Origin: Chloracidobacterium sp.
GTDB taxonomy: Bacteria > Acidobacteriota > Blastocatellia > Chloracidobacteriales > Chloracidobacteriaceae
Assembly: GCA_025057975.1 (NCBI GenBank)
Contig: JANWUV010000006.1
Coordinates: 169,159 to 233,158 of the forward strand
Direction of reading: 5' to 3'
DNA length: 64,000 nt
A program made the translations under genes and the position numbers. This document shows positions 9,165-17,099 of the stretch, in pieces. The notes beneath the pieces are model-generated. The model did no database searches and was not told the origin of the DNA. It saw nothing but the letters and a program-made list of their open reading frames with translations. How positions within the stretch are numbered: position 1 is the stretch's first letter; each line of letters starts with the position of its first letter.

Positions 9165-9932
9165 TTACGGCGGGGGTAAGACGGCGCGCTCACACGGTGT
9201 AACACTCAGAACGATGCCGTTGGGTTGGACGATGACCGGGCCGTAGATGAAAAGCCACTCATCGTAGGTTACGTCTTCTCCCAGCAGAGTTGTGAAGGCC
9301 GGTTTCGGCGACCGCCCGACGACACCGACAATCGGGCGCCCGGCGACAAAACTATCGTCATCGTCGTCATCCAGTGGCTCGGAGGCTTCGCCGGACGGCT
9401 TGCCGCCCAGCGGGTTGAAGTCGCCTCCGAAGCTTCCCTGCGGCAGGACACTGGCCGTGAGCGCGACATAGTTGGCTGGAACCGGCTGCCTTGTGAAAGC
9501 CGACCAGCGTTCAAGGTAGCGTTTGATCAACGGATCGCCGATGCGTACGACGCGCCATTCGCGGCCAGTAAATGGGTCGTTGACAGCGGATGGGCGGAGC
9601 AGACGCATGCGGACACCGTTGATGTTGACCTCTTTGGTCAAGTCACTGAGCTTGAGTGGAAATGGCGCGCCGGGATTGAGCGGAGCGATGCGCCCGGCAT
9701 TGTTGTAGCGTGCAATCGCACGGGCGACGGCGCAGCCGCGTGCGATGAATTCAGCTTCCCGTTCTCGTTGGCGCTCCGCCTCGCGGGTGTCGGCGGCCAT
9801 CGTTAGGAACACCGCCATCGCCGCCAGGGCGAAGATCAAAAACAACAACATGTAACCGCCCTGTCGCCGGCGTTGTGGCGCATATCCGGGTCGGCAGTTG
9901 AGTTTGATCCAATGTCCCTGACGGCCCATCAC
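9165..9932 (-). CDS. Type II/IV secretion pseudopilin-like protein
   Basis: The 255-residue product has a basic leader (RRRQGGYMLLFLIFALAAM) resembling a prepilin cleavage site followed by a hydrophobic helix, then a charged helix (TREAERQREREAEFIARG) typical of the pseudopilin stalk. The usual Glu at +5 is absent, so processing may be atypical. The start overlaps the end of the pilP-like gene by 4 nt, so translational coupling is likely. The C-terminal half is a small domain without recognisable motifs; it includes an acidic run (DDDDDD) of low complexity. Type II secretion pseudopilin is the alternative reading, but the gene is embedded with pilN, pilO and pilP. Confidence 0.65.
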   Translation of the reverse strand: MMGRQGHWIKLNCRPGYAPQRRRQGGYMLLFLIFALAAMAVFLTMAADTREAERQREREAEFIARGCAVARAIARYNNAGRIAPLNPGAPFPLKLSDLTKEVNINGVRMRLLRPSAVNDPFTGREWRVVRIGDPLIKRYLERWSAFTRQPVPANYVALTASVLPQGSFGGDFNPLGGKPSGEASEPLDDDDDDSFVAGRPIVGVVGRSPKPAFTTLLGEDVTYDEWLFIYGPVIVQPNGIVLSVTPCERAVLPPP

Positions 9933-11068
9933 GACTGACGCGGCGAACGAATGCGATTGAAAGGTCGCGGCGGTATCTGCTGCTGCATATGGTTGGGTTG
10001 AGTTCCGTCCATAGGGAGCGCGTTGCCAGGGTCAATCATCAGCGGCGCCCCACTACCGGGCTGAGGCCTTATTCCCGGAAGCGGTTTTACCGGCGGCTGG
10101 GGAGTTGGTGGGCTGATGGGCTGCCCCTGCGCGTCGTACGTCGGCGGCTGATAACTCGGCGGCGCTTGATAGACGGGCGGCGGATAGCTCTGTGGGTAGC
10201 CGGTGACGGCTGGCGTCCCGCCGCCAGCCATCGGCGGCCCGCTTGACAGTAGCAATGTGTGACTCACGCCGGGTAGTTGCGTGTCTTCCACAACCACCTG
10301 CTCGCGTGTAATGCTTTTGACTCGAAAGCGTCCAATCGGCTCGTTGAGCTGAACAGCCTGATATTCGGTGTCGGTTGCGAGAACGGCGCGGGGATTTTGT
10401 CCCCCTGCATCCGTCACCAGGCCGATGTAACGGTACTGCTCGTTCGGGTTGGGCGGCGCTTCAATCGTTAGGGTCAGATCGTTGGAGTACCACTTTGCTT
10501 CCTGACCCGGTACGACAACCCGCACCGTCGCATTCCGAACTTGGGCCGTCAAATCCGGCGTCAAGCGAATCCGCAGTTGGTTGGCGCCGGCGCGTTCGGA
10601 AGGGAGGAGTTGCCCGTCAAGCATGACGCGCGCGCCTTCCGGTAAGGGCTGACCCTGTACCAAAACTTCATAGTTGAGCGTCGAACGCGCAAATACCCGC
10701 TGGGGCGAAACCGCCTGAAGCACGATCGGCGGCGGCGGTGGCGGCGGCGTTGGTTTCGGTGGTGGGGGTGGCGGATACGCAAAGACGTTGCGGAGGGCAT
10801 CTGGGACGGCCGGCGGCGGTAGCGGATCGAGATTCGCCTGCGCCATCCGAACCAAAACGCCGTCCACGACGGCCGGCGGCGGCGTGGTCGCCGCTGGCGC
10901 AGCTTTACCCTTTTGCTCTAGATCAATTGCCCGCACTAAGCCCGGCCGCAGCGGTGCCGTTCCAGTCGAAGGCTTCCCATCCGTTCCGAACCAAACGTAC
11001 AATAGAGCGGCTAGGGAACCGATGAAGAGGACACCCACCACCACACTTTTCCGAGCTTGATATGTCAT
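9929..11068 (-). CDS. PilP-like pilus assembly protein with TIG-like domain
   Basis: The 379-residue protein has one N-terminal membrane segment (VVVGVLFIGSLAALLYVWF), a Pro-rich linker, an IPT/TIG-like Ig fold (about 110-205: VSPQRVFARSTLNYEVLVQG through YSNDLTLTI), and a PilP-type small beta domain (about 210-275: YRYIGLVTDA ... IGRFRVKSI). The C-terminus is Pro/Gln-rich. PilP links the inner-membrane PilNO complex to the secretin PilQ in the periplasm. The gene overlaps pilO by 4 nt upstream and the pseudopilin gene by 4 nt downstream. Typical PilP is about 170-180 residues and lacks the TIG-like domain. The PilP assignment rests on domain pattern plus synteny. Confidence 0.7.
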   Translation of the reverse strand: MTYQARKSVVVGVLFIGSLAALLYVWFGTDGKPSTGTAPLRPGLVRAIDLEQKGKAAPAATTPPPAVVDGVLVRMAQANLDPLPPPAVPDALRNVFAYPPPPPPKPTPPPPPPPIVLQAVSPQRVFARSTLNYEVLVQGQPLPEGARVMLDGQLLPSERAGANQLRIRLTPDLTAQVRNATVRVVVPGQEAKWYSNDLTLTIEAPPNPNEQYRYIGLVTDAGGQNPRAVLATDTEYQAVQLNEPIGRFRVKSITREQVVVEDTQLPGVSHTLLLSSGPPMAGGGTPAVTGYPQSYPPPVYQAPPSYQPPTYDAQGQPISPPTPQPPVKPLPGIRPQPGSGAPLMIDPGNALPMDGTQPNHMQQQIPPRPFNRIRSPRQS

Positions 11069-11823
11069 TGCGCCCCCACCCTTTGCGCGACATGCAGCGT
11101 GGCGTGATCGTCCGCTTCCGAGTCGTTTCGGAAATAGGCCGTCAACGCCAATGTCACCGTGAGTTCCTCCGAACCAGTCCCCATCGTCCCCGTCGCCGGC
11201 TTCGTCGGGGCGGATGCAGCGTCAGTGCCACCGGGAGCTAGGCTCAAGAGGTGGAGGATAAGAAACTGGCGGCTTTGTTCAAGTGCCTGAACAAACCGCC
11301 GAATGTTGCGGTACGGCCCAGTGACGCCAAACTTGACATCAAAGGCCGGGTAACGCCGATTGTCTTGGCTGCGACCGCCGCTGGACGCCGGTTCTACAGC
11401 TTCATTCGGCTTTGAGAGGTCGAAGGTAATGGTATCCGTGAGTTTGATGTCATGCTTGCGCGCCAGCGCGTTGATTTCGTCAATGAGGTCGAGTTGTCCG
11501 CGTCGCAGATCACGCAACCGCTCGCGCTCGAAGCGACGCCAGTTTTCCATCGCTTCGGCAAAGGCGGCAGCTTCCCGCTCCACTTGTTGGCGCTGCACCC
11601 GTGTTGCTTCCGTTTGACGGCGTAGTTCGCTCGTTTCGCGTGAAAGCGCGCTGATCCGGCTGCTGAGCGGCGTCACGAGGACCTGATAAGTAATAAGCAG
11701 GCCGCCCAAGCCAAGCACAAAGGCGGAAAGCCCCAGCCATTCGGGCAGACGGAGATAACTGCTGCGCACAACAGTCCGATGCCAGCCCAGCCATGCGCGG
11801 ATGAGGTGGCGCAGTTGGTTCAT
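11065..11823 (-). CDS. pilO: PilO-like type IV pilus assembly protein
   Basis: The 252-residue protein has one membrane helix near the N-terminus (LGLSAFVLGLGGLLITYQVL), then a long coiled coil (about 55-110, ISALSRETSELRRQTEATR onward), then a small alpha/beta periplasmic domain containing GPYRNIRRFVQALEQSRQFL, the pattern seen in PilO. The protein dimerises with PilN in the inner-membrane alignment complex. It overlaps pilN upstream by 4 nt and the pilP-like gene downstream by 4 nt, so the three are almost certainly one transcript. A GspM-like identity is the alternative; the neighbours favour PilO. Confidence 0.8.
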   Translation of the reverse strand: MNQLRHLIRAWLGWHRTVVRSSYLRLPEWLGLSAFVLGLGGLLITYQVLVTPLSSRISALSRETSELRRQTEATRVQRQQVEREAAAFAEAMENWRRFERERLRDLRRGQLDLIDEINALARKHDIKLTDTITFDLSKPNEAVEPASSGGRSQDNRRYPAFDVKFGVTGPYRNIRRFVQALEQSRQFLILHLLSLAPGGTDAASAPTKPATGTMGTGSEELTVTLALTAYFRNDSEADDHATLHVAQRVGAQ

Positions 11824-12542
11824 CGCTTAACCTCCAACGGAGTTGGGATCTCCGGCGCGGCGCTGCGTCCGCCCAGTCGGTAACGCCCACGCAGCGTAAA
11901 CTCCACTTCCTTCTTCCCATCGGGCGTTCGGGCGTCCGATGGGTTCACCTGAGTACTGGGGTCGAAGTAAAACACGCCGCGTTCGTCGCAAGTGCGCAGA
12001 AACGCCGTAACCGCTTCCGGCCGGGGTGCGCGAACGGTGATGGTGAAGGGTACGTCGGACAACGCTGGCAAGGGGGAATTGGAGCTGGAGCCTTTTTCGG
12101 CTGGGACGCCCTCACTGGAAGCGAGATTCGCGCCGGCGTCATTGGTGAAGGCAATTTGTGTGATGCGAATATCGGCGGGTAGGTGTTGTTCCAACTGAAG
12201 CAGGAAGCGGGACCAAGAGAGCCGGCGCTTCTCAAGCAGATACAACGCTTCACGCATGGCGCGCGCTTGCTCCGGCGTTGGTTGCCGTCCGGCGGCGGCT
12301 GCTTGCGCCTGAACCTTCGCTAGATGAGCTTGCTCACGCTCCAGCATCGTACGCGAGGCGTTGCGCAGCGCCACATACCGCTGCTCATCAGCCGCCAGCC
12401 GGGCGGCGTACTGTCCGGTGAGCGCCGCAGCAAGTAGGAGCAAGCCGAAGGCGAAAGCCAAACCCAACCAGAACAGCCGCCGATTACGAAATGGCGTCGC
12501 GGAAAGATTGAGATGATGGAGATAAGCCGTGGTCATGACCAT
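11820..12542 (-). CDS. pilN: PilN-like type IV pilus assembly protein
   Basis: The 240-residue product begins with a short cytoplasmic stretch (LHHLNLSATPFRNRR), matching the PilN N-terminus that binds PilM (consensus INLLP-like). One membrane helix and a coiled coil follow, then a ferredoxin-like domain with the pattern LLQLEQHLPADIRITQIAF and FTITVRAPRPEAVTAFL. This is the first gene of the pil operon in view. The expected pilM partner is not upstream: only about 215 nt separate it from a divergent glutaredoxin-like gene. PilM must be elsewhere or absent. Confidence 0.8.
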   Translation of the reverse strand: MVMTTAYLHHLNLSATPFRNRRLFWLGLAFAFGLLLLAAALTGQYAARLAADEQRYVALRNASRTMLEREQAHLAKVQAQAAAAGRQPTPEQARAMREALYLLEKRRLSWSRFLLQLEQHLPADIRITQIAFTNDAGANLASSEGVPAEKGSSSNSPLPALSDVPFTITVRAPRPEAVTAFLRTCDERGVFYFDPSTQVNPSDARTPDGKKEVEFTLRGRYRLGGRSAAPEIPTPLEVKR

Positions 12543-12757
12543 AATCAGCCCGTGTTGGCGACCGTCGCGTCATCGCGCCGGCGGCGTTTCATGCGTTGGG
12601 CGTCAGTGCGTCGAACGTAGGCGAGTTTTACCAGTTCCGTTGAATTTTGTCGTCCGTTTCGTTGAGGCGCGGCGCTCGGTTGGACGCTGACCGCCGAATT
12701 GACTAACATTGGGCGACCGCCTTGCCAAACAAACCTTGCCTGGGTGGGGAGACGCCA

Positions 12758-13045
12758 TTGAAAGTTTATTCCACTAAGTGGTGTACGGACTGCATGCTCG
12801 CCAAGCAGTTTCTCAAGCAGCGCGGCGTGGCGTTTGAGGATGTATTGCTTGAGACGAACGCTAGCGCCAAGGCTTATATCGTCGAGCGGCTGGGGCGGTC
12901 GGCGAAAGTGCCGGTGATTGAAATTGGTGACCGAATCTTCTCTCTCAATCCCTTCGACCCCAATCGCCTTGCAGCGGAGTTGGCGCTTGGCGAGACCGGG
13001 GACAAGCCGGAAGGCGCGCCGAAGACATCGGAAGGCTCAGCTTGA
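12758..13045 (+). CDS. Glutaredoxin-like protein
   Basis: A short thioredoxin-fold protein with the redox motif STKWCTDCMLAK (CxxC) near the N-terminus, a cis-Pro region (KVPVIEIGD) and a C-terminal Pro/Asn-containing helix (LNPFDPNRLAAEL), which match the glutaredoxin family. Both possible starts are TTG. TTG 12758 is favoured because GGGGAG lies 6 nt upstream and the protein then begins directly with the first beta strand (LKVYSTKW); the alternative is TTG 12722, adding 12 residues. It probably reduces disulfides or glutathione-like mixed disulfides in the cytoplasm. The stop overlaps the convergent FHA-GGDEF gene by 9 nt. Confidence 0.8.
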   Translation: MKVYSTKWCTDCMLAKQFLKQRGVAFEDVLLETNASAKAYIVERLGRSAKVPVIEIGDRIFSLNPFDPNRLAAELALGETGDKPEGAPKTSEGSA

Positions 13046-14134
13046 GATTTCTGGTTCGATCGGCTTCGGTTGCTCTACGGTGAGATGCTCCGGTATTGGC
13101 TCGGCACAGCCCACTGACGGCGGCTCTGCGGGTCGAATGGAGGGAGGCGTGCTGCGGTTAGCCGCCGATTGCCCGGTGACTTGAACCATGTTACGGCCGC
13201 GCCGCTTGGCCTCATACATTGCTTCATCGGCGCGCTCAATTAGATCGGTGGCGCGCGCGCCGTCGGCGGGGTAGCTGGCGATGCCGATGCTGATGGTAAG
13301 GTGTAGCTTAAGCTGTGGGTTGTGCAGGGAGGCCGTGAAGGGCATCCTTTCAATCGCCGCCCGGATGCGTTCGGCGGCTTCATGAGCGCGCACACGGTCG
13401 GTTTCCGGTAGAAGCGCAATGTACTCTTCTCCACCGTACCGCCCGGCGATGTCAGAGTCGCGTAGCGTTTGGCGAATAACCATCGCCACTTCGCGCAGCA
13501 CTTGACTGCCGATCAGGTGACCGTAGGTGTCGTTGACTCGCTTGAAGTAGTCAATGTCCATCATGAGCAGGCCGAAGGGATGCCCATACCGGTTGGAACG
13601 CGCCATCTCACGCTCCATTTCCAGAATGAAGCTTTTGCGGTTGAGCAGGCCTGTCAGATCGTCGTGAGTGATCAGTTCCGTAATTCGGCGGTGGAACTCT
13701 TCGTCAATGTCATCCAGAAACGTAAACTTGAGGATGTGGCGGCCGATGGAAAATTTGTCGCCGTCCTGCAGGAGAACGGGTTCACCCGGCGTCAGCGGAA
13801 TGCCGTTGAGTTGGGTTCCGTTGGTGCTGCGCAGGTCGGTCAGCCAGTATTGGCAGTGGCCGGTCGGGGTTTCATGGCGCTCAATTTTGGCGTGCAATCG
13901 TGACGCTTCATCGTCGTTTTCAAGGCGCAGTTCGGCATCCGAGCCGCGGCCGATGCGCGTCACGGGACGTTCAAGACGAAAGGAGCTGCCAAGCTGGTCG
14001 CCGCGCATGTGAACAAGCGCCGGGCGCGCCTGCCGCGGCCGCGCAAGCGGGTTGGCTTGCAATTTCTGCGTCTGGTTGAGACTGTTCACGGCGTCAGCAT
14101 AGTCCCAAGCTCGATGTCCTTCAAGCTGTGTCAT
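13037..14134 (-). CDS. FHA-GGDEF diguanylate cyclase
   Basis: The N-terminal FHA domain carries RIGRGSDAELRL, a Ser-Arg-His-like core (SRLHAKIE) and STNGTQLNG, so phosphothreonine binding is likely. A GGDEF domain follows, with DDLTGLLNR, DIDYFKRVNDTYGH and the active-site variant GGEEY; the inhibitory I-site RxxD (RDSD) lies 5 residues upstream. It should make cyclic di-GMP, with the FHA domain coupling output to a Ser/Thr kinase. The frame is open to 14254, but that would run into the divergent M16-like gene; ATG 14134 is preferred despite a weak ribosome site. The C-terminal tail is Pro-rich. No kinase is adjacent; the nearest is at 7.2-9.0 kb. Confidence 0.88.
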   Translation of the reverse strand: MTQLEGHRAWDYADAVNSLNQTQKLQANPLARPRQARPALVHMRGDQLGSSFRLERPVTRIGRGSDAELRLENDDEASRLHAKIERHETPTGHCQYWLTDLRSTNGTQLNGIPLTPGEPVLLQDGDKFSIGRHILKFTFLDDIDEEFHRRITELITHDDLTGLLNRKSFILEMEREMARSNRYGHPFGLLMMDIDYFKRVNDTYGHLIGSQVLREVAMVIRQTLRDSDIAGRYGGEEYIALLPETDRVRAHEAAERIRAAIERMPFTASLHNPQLKLHLTISIGIASYPADGARATDLIERADEAMYEAKRRGRNMVQVTGQSAANRSTPPSIRPAEPPSVGCAEPIPEHLTVEQPKPIEPEISS

Positions 14135-14185
14135 AAAAAGTAACAGCTCTTTTTGCTTTGAGACACCCCGAAACCAAACTGTGAC

Positions 14186-15463
14186 ATGCCGATTGAGCAA
14201 GATTTTCACCGGATCGTCCTCCCGAACGGATGCGTAGCGCTTCTTGCCGAACAAACCAGTCTGCCGGTTGTCGCCATGTACGCCGTCGTCGGCTATGGCT
14301 CGCGCTATGAGCCGGATGCGCAGGCTGGACTAGCTTCTCTTATCGGCGACTTGCTAGATGAAGGCACCGCGACCCGGACGGCGCAAGACATCGCTCTTGC
14401 CATCGAAGCGACGGGCGCGCGTCTGAACACCTTTGGCGGCTATGCGCGCAGCGGGTTGAGCCTCACCGCCCTGCGGGATGACTTTCCACAGTTGCTCACC
14501 GTCGCCGCCGACCTTCTCCGCCACAGCCAATTTCCTGAAGAGCGTTTTACGCAATGTCAGGCGCGGCGACTGGCGCAACTTCGGTCGCGCGCCGACGACG
14601 CGCAAACCGTAGCCTCAGACGCTTTTGATGAGTTGGTTTACCCGGGCCATCCGGCGCGGCGGCCGATTGTCGGTTATGAAGCCACGGTCGCCGCTCTCAC
14701 GGTGGATGACGCGCGTGCGGCCTACGCCCGTTACTTTGTGCCGAACAATCTAATGGTCGCCGTAGTCGGCGATCTACCGATTCCAACCATGGAGCGGTGC
14801 ATTCGGGAAGTTTTTGAGGATTGGTCGCCGGCCGCCGATTTCGCCCTGCCGCCGGTTCCCGCCGTTGCGCGTCAAACCGAGCCGCAGGAACGGGTCATCC
14901 CGCGCCCGGACAAGGAACAAATTCACATTCTGCTGGGGCATCTGGGGATTACGCGGACGCATCCCGACTACTACGCGCTGCGTGTTATGGATGTCATTCT
15001 GGGGGACAGTCCCGGCATGACGGCGCGCATTCCGCGCATACTGCGCGACGATTTGGGGTTGGCCTACACGACCTACGCCAACATCACGTCCACGGCCGGG
15101 ATTGATCCGGGGCGTTTTGTCGCGTACATCGGCACGTCGCCGGAAAACCAGTCCAAAGCCGTCGCGGCGATTCGGGACGAGCTTGAGCGCATTCAGCAGG
15201 AGCCGGTGTCGCCGGAGGAACTGGCCGCCGCCAAGGCGTATCTGACCGGCAGTTTTGTCTTCAATTTTGAAACCAACGCCCAGCGCGCATTGTTTTTGAT
15301 TGAGACTGAAGTTCACCAACTGGGGGCGGATTATGCGCGGCGTTACCCGGACTTGATTGAATCGGTAACGGTTGAGGACGTACTCCGGGTCAGTCGGACG
15401 CATTTGAATCCGCAGGCGCTGACGACGGTTGTTTCGGGACCGGTCGCCGCGACCACCGCGTGA
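14186..15463 (+). CDS. M16 (insulinase)-family protein lacking the zinc motif
   Basis: The 425 residues cover the two-domain M16 half-barrel: N-terminal LPNGCVALLAEQTSLPVV, a central VVGDLPIPTMERCIREVF segment, and C-terminal AAKAYLTGSFVFNFETNAQR. The position that should hold HxxEH reads GLASLIGDLLDEGT (residues 48-61), so both zinc His and the catalytic Glu are missing. Such subunits normally pair with an active M16 partner, as the alpha subunits of mitochondrial-type processing peptidases do; no partner gene is in the window. The gene is divergent from the FHA-GGDEF gene and 31 nt upstream of an M28-family gene, so an operon is likely. Confidence 0.85.
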   Translation: MPIEQDFHRIVLPNGCVALLAEQTSLPVVAMYAVVGYGSRYEPDAQAGLASLIGDLLDEGTATRTAQDIALAIEATGARLNTFGGYARSGLSLTALRDDFPQLLTVAADLLRHSQFPEERFTQCQARRLAQLRSRADDAQTVASDAFDELVYPGHPARRPIVGYEATVAALTVDDARAAYARYFVPNNLMVAVVGDLPIPTMERCIREVFEDWSPAADFALPPVPAVARQTEPQERVIPRPDKEQIHILLGHLGITRTHPDYYALRVMDVILGDSPGMTARIPRILRDDLGLAYTTYANITSTAGIDPGRFVAYIGTSPENQSKAVAAIRDELERIQQEPVSPEELAAAKAYLTGSFVFNFETNAQRALFLIETEVHQLGADYARRYPDLIESVTVEDVLRVSRTHLNPQALTTVVSGPVAATTA

Positions 15464-15494
15464 GTCGGGACGGCGGGGAGGGTTTTCATCATCT

Positions 15495-16529
15495 ATGCGA
15501 TTACGGCTTATCCGCCAAGATGGGCGACTTGGCGGCGCACTGGTCGCTCTCGCGCTGCTGACGGCGTGCAAGCCGGCGCCGAATCCGGCCGTGAGTCCGG
15601 CGACCGCTCCCGTCCAGCCGTCCGCGACCGCCGCGCCGCGCGAGACGACGACGCCGTTTGACGCCGACCGCGCCTTCAAGCATGTCGAAAAGCAGGTGTC
15701 GTACGGCCCGCGCCCGGCCGGCTCCGCCGCCTTGGGCAAGCTGCGGGCATGGCTGGTTGAGGAATTGAAAAGCTACGGGCTAAAGGTGACGACCCAGCCG
15801 TTTACGGCCACGACGCCGTCGAAGCAATTCCCGACCATTCGCATGGAAAACGTCATTGCCGAGTTGCCGGGCAAGAGTCAGGACATTTTGCTCATCGCCA
15901 GCCACTACGACACGAAGTACATGGAGCACGAAACGTTTGTCGGGGCCAACGACGCCGGATCAAGTACGGCGGTGGTGCTGGAACTTGCCCGCGTCCTGGC
16001 GGCGATGTCGCCGGAGGAACGCGGCTTCGCCCATACGGTGCAGTTTGTGTTTTTCGACGGCGAGGAGGCGGTCGTCGAGTGGATTGGCGATGATAACACC
16101 TACGGCTCACGACATTTCGTTGAGCAGCTTCAGGCGACCGGGCAAACCAAACGCATCAAGGCGATGATTTTGCTTGATATGGTCGGCGACGCCGATCTGG
16201 CGATTCCGAAGGAGTATCAGTCGTCGGCATGGCTGGCGAACATCCTGCATGAGACGGCGCATGAACTGGGCTACGGCGCGCATTTTCCCAAGACGACGCA
16301 CGCCATTGCCGACGATCACCTACCATTTCTCAAGGCCGGGATTCCGGCCGTGGACTTGATTGACTTCACCTACGGCAAGGACGAGGTCAACTTTGGACCC
16401 GGCGGCCCCGACAACGCCTACTGGCATACGGCGCGGGATACGGTGGACAAGCTCAGTCCGCGTAGTCTGAAAATTGTTGGGGATACGGTTCTGCGCGCGC
16501 TTCCGAAGATTGCGAAGGCGGCGCGGTGA
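15495..16529 (+). CDS. Glutaminyl-peptide cyclotransferase-like M28 family lipoprotein
   Basis: ATG 15495 is preferred because it gives a lipoprotein signal (ALVALALLTAC, lipobox Cys25); a GGGGAGGG tract lies about 12 nt upstream. The body is an M28 zinc hydrolase fold with the pattern of animal and bacterial glutaminyl cyclases: SHYDTKY, FVGANDAG (Asp153), FFDGEEA (Glu190-191), LLDMVGDAD, ADDHLPFLKAGIPAVDLI and YWHTARDT (His311). The single-zinc ligands Asp, Glu and His of the cyclase family are all present. Cyclisation of N-terminal Gln in periplasmic or outer-membrane proteins is inferred; an aminopeptidase is the alternative. It follows the M16-like gene closely. Confidence 0.8.
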   Translation: MRLRLIRQDGRLGGALVALALLTACKPAPNPAVSPATAPVQPSATAAPRETTTPFDADRAFKHVEKQVSYGPRPAGSAALGKLRAWLVEELKSYGLKVTTQPFTATTPSKQFPTIRMENVIAELPGKSQDILLIASHYDTKYMEHETFVGANDAGSSTAVVLELARVLAAMSPEERGFAHTVQFVFFDGEEAVVEWIGDDNTYGSRHFVEQLQATGQTKRIKAMILLDMVGDADLAIPKEYQSSAWLANILHETAHELGYGAHFPKTTHAIADDHLPFLKAGIPAVDLIDFTYGKDEVNFGPGGPDNAYWHTARDTVDKLSPRSLKIVGDTVLRALPKIAKAAR

Positions 16530-16549
16530 CGCTCCGAATTGCGAACTTC

Positions 16550-16785
16550 GTTATCCATCCGGAGACGAAGGAATCCCCGCAGCAGTTGTAGCACGCATAG
16601 TGACTGCTCACCCCAAGCGCGTCGTCGGCATACTCCGCCCGCCCCACAATGCTCTTGAGTTCCACCCCGTGAACCGACCACAAAAACTGCCCGCTCATCG
16701 CCTCGCGCGGAATGACGTTCCCCGTCGCGTCCGGCGTCTGCGCGTCCCGCAGCGCCCGAATGTCCAGCGCCACCGTCTGATGCGC
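16550..16785 (-). pseudogene. Duplicated internal fragment of the exported-protein gene at 17.1-19.4 kb
   Basis: This 236-bp stretch aligns without gaps to 17803-18038 (offset 1253) with about 15-20 differences. Translated on the minus strand it gives HQTVALDIRALRDAQTPDAT and SSHYACYNCCGDS, the same as the intact gene apart from a few substitutions. Homology stops abruptly on both sides. An open frame (16453-16899) spans it, but its ends are antisense to the M28-family gene and overlap the DUF4177-like gene, so it is a remnant, not a gene. It is probably left from a tandem duplication or partial deletion of a second copy. Confidence 0.9.
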
Positions 16786-16826
16786 CACCCCTACTGAGCG
16801 TGTTCTGCCAGTTTTCCAGCAAGGCT

Positions 16827-17087
16827 TCAGCGACGCGGGCGACGTAGAAGGAAGATCGTGGTCGAGCCGGACAGTGATGGAACCGCTACGACTTCCCACC
16901 CTTCCTCCGCACAGACTTTGTTGACAAGTTCAGATGGGGGAGGTATCCCTGGAGTCGGATCAACGAAAAACTTATATTCCCATTTTTGTTGAGCAGACGT
17001 ATTAGCTGCAGTTGGACTCGTACGATCACCGATAAAAAAGCCAGTTAGAAAAGCAACCGTAGCCAAAATCAGCCAACTTCTTTTCAT
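16827..17087 (-). CDS. Exported DUF4177-like small protein
   Basis: The 86-residue protein has a basic N-terminus and hydrophobic segment (LILATVAFLTGFFIG) as signal or anchor, then WEYKFFV, the invariant-looking EEGWEVVAV and the terminal FLLRRPRR, which is the DUF4177 pattern (about 55 residues). ATG 17087 has AAGGAAAG 4 nt upstream. It begins 12 nt after the stop of the large exported-protein gene, so it is probably its operon partner. The function of DUF4177 is unknown; the location is inferred to be inner membrane or periplasm. Confidence 0.75.
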   Translation of the reverse strand: MKRSWLILATVAFLTGFFIGDRTSPTAANTSAQQKWEYKFFVDPTPGIPPPSELVNKVCAEEGWEVVAVPSLSGSTTIFLLRRPRR

Positions 17088-17099
17088 AAAGCTTTCCTT

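Noticed and set aside
14135..14254. Longer N-terminus for the FHA-GGDEF protein starting at 14254
   Set aside because: It would overlap the divergent M16-like gene by about 70 nt and the extra residues are its antisense shadow.
16453..16899. 148-codon minus-strand frame around the duplicated fragment
   Set aside because: Only the middle 236 bp is homologous to a gene; both ends are out-of-frame or antisense shadows of neighbours.
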